Shown: positions 4,819 through 5,124 of the stretch, one piece after another | Numbering within the stretch: the first letter of the stretch is position 1 | Layout of the letters: each line of letters starts with the position of its first letter | Assembly (NCBI GenBank): GCA_002405525.1 | Contig: DHLY01000021.1 | Span: forward strand, 59,036 to 64,159 | Origin: Proteobacteria bacterium UBA4656 | GTDB lineage: Bacteria > Pseudomonadota > Gammaproteobacteria > Xanthomonadales > Ahniellaceae | Length of the DNA stretch: 5,124 nucleotides | Direction: 5' to 3' | The notes under the pieces: model-generated | The model's database searches: none | What the model was told of the DNA's origin: nothing | Seen by the model: the letters and a program-made list of their open reading frames with translations, nothing else | Made by a program: the position numbers and the translations under genes

Positions 4819-5124
4819 CGGGCACCACCGCGTCGAGTACGCGTGCCGAGGACAGCACGCCGGGCATTCCGGCACCGGGATGGGTCCCGGCGCCGACCAG
4901 GAACAGGTTCCGCACGTCCTCGCTGCGGTTGTGCGGGCGGAACCACGCGCTCTGCAGCAGCGTGGGCTGCAGGCCGAAGGCCGCGCCGCGCACCGCGTTG
5001 AGCCGTTCGCGAAAGCCCTGCGGGTCGATCGTGCGCGAGGTCGCGATCGACCCCGACAAGCCCGGCAGCAGGGTCGCCTCGAGGCGCTGCTGGATCGCCT
5101 GCCGGTAGCGCTCGCCCTCGACCG
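4799..5124 (-). CDS. crtI: CrtI, phytoene desaturase, C-terminal part
   Basis: The last 107 residues of a gene entering from the right edge; the stop is at 4801-4799. CrtI is the FAD-dependent, membrane-associated desaturase that converts phytoene to neurosporene (three steps) or lycopene (four steps); which one cannot be told here. Recognisable family sequence includes FRERLNAVRGAAFGLQP, then LLQSAWFRPHNRS, and the C-terminal FAD-contact motif LFLVGAGTHPGAGMPGVLSS. This GAGTHPGAG form, against GGSTHPGPG in the CrtD of the same window, separates the two paralogues. It overlaps crtB by 20 nt in a crtI-crtB order typical of purple bacteria. The N-terminal FAD-binding fold and the promoter are outside the window. 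Confidence 0.94.
   Translation of the reverse strand, partial: VEGERYRQAIQQRLEATLLPGLSGSIATSRTIDPQGFRERLNAVRGAAFGLQPTLLQSAWFRPHNRSEDVRNLFLVGAGTHPGAGMPGVLSSARVLDAVVPDARAFA

Noticed and set aside
4819..4875. Longer CrtB start at 4875
   Set aside because: It adds Cys/Pro-rich residues unlike phytoene synthases and lies inside the conserved CrtI C-terminus; the ATG at 4818 gives a normal N-terminus.
2917..5001. 694-codon plus-strand open frame
   Set aside because: It runs out of frame through crtC and then antisense to the small gene, crtB and crtI; extreme Arg/Ala content and no domain, so a GC-driven artefact.
4799..5059. A separate small gene starting at TTG 5059
   Set aside because: The frame continues upstream with CrtI-like sequence to the window edge; this is the CrtI C-terminus and not an independent start.

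Overview
The window is a very GC-rich (by eye), tightly packed piece of a carotenoid biosynthesis cluster of the kind found in the photosynthesis gene clusters of purple (anoxygenic phototrophic) Proteobacteria. CrtC, CrtD and CrtF together with CrtE, CrtB and CrtI are the enzyme set of the acyclic spirilloxanthin/spheroidene-type pathways. A proteobacterium (alpha, beta or gamma) is therefore the likely source. The sequence alone does not fix genus or class.

Layout from left to right. (1) Positions 1-1050, minus strand: crtE (GGPP synthase) followed after one base by the N-terminal part of crtF (carotenoid O-methyltransferase), which runs off the left edge. (2) Positions 1051-1161: a 111-bp divergent control region. 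It holds a perfect TGT-N12-ACA palindrome of the CrtJ/PpsR type, placed so that it overlaps candidate promoters for both directions, and two small hairpins in the crtE leader. (3) Positions 1162-3575, plus strand: crtD (carotenoid 3,4-desaturase) overlapping crtC (carotenoid 1,2-hydratase). (4) Positions 3577-5124, minus strand, converging on crtC with one base between stop codons: the C-terminal end of crtI (phytoene desaturase, runs off the right edge), crtB (phytoene synthase, overlapping crtI by 20 bp) and a 54-codon single-span membrane protein gene not recognised.

The genes form one pathway. CrtE makes GGPP, CrtB condenses two GGPP to phytoene, CrtI desaturates it to neurosporene or lycopene, CrtC hydrates the 1,2 double bond, CrtD desaturates C3-C4 and CrtF methylates the 1-hydroxyl. 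No crtA or tspO is visible here. The arrangement crtIB / crtDC (opposite strand) / crtEF matches the established purple-bacterial order, except that a small membrane-protein gene sits between crtB and crtC where Rhodobacter has tspO.

I see no wholly new system. The main oddities are: crtC has no ATG, GTG or TTG start codon near its conserved N-terminus; the unassigned 54-aa membrane protein; the tail-to-tail junction without a terminator; and a structured crtE leader in which a GC-rich hairpin takes up part of the Shine-Dalgarno sequence. There is no gene-free stretch over 300 bases, and I found no tRNA, rRNA, CRISPR or mobile element.
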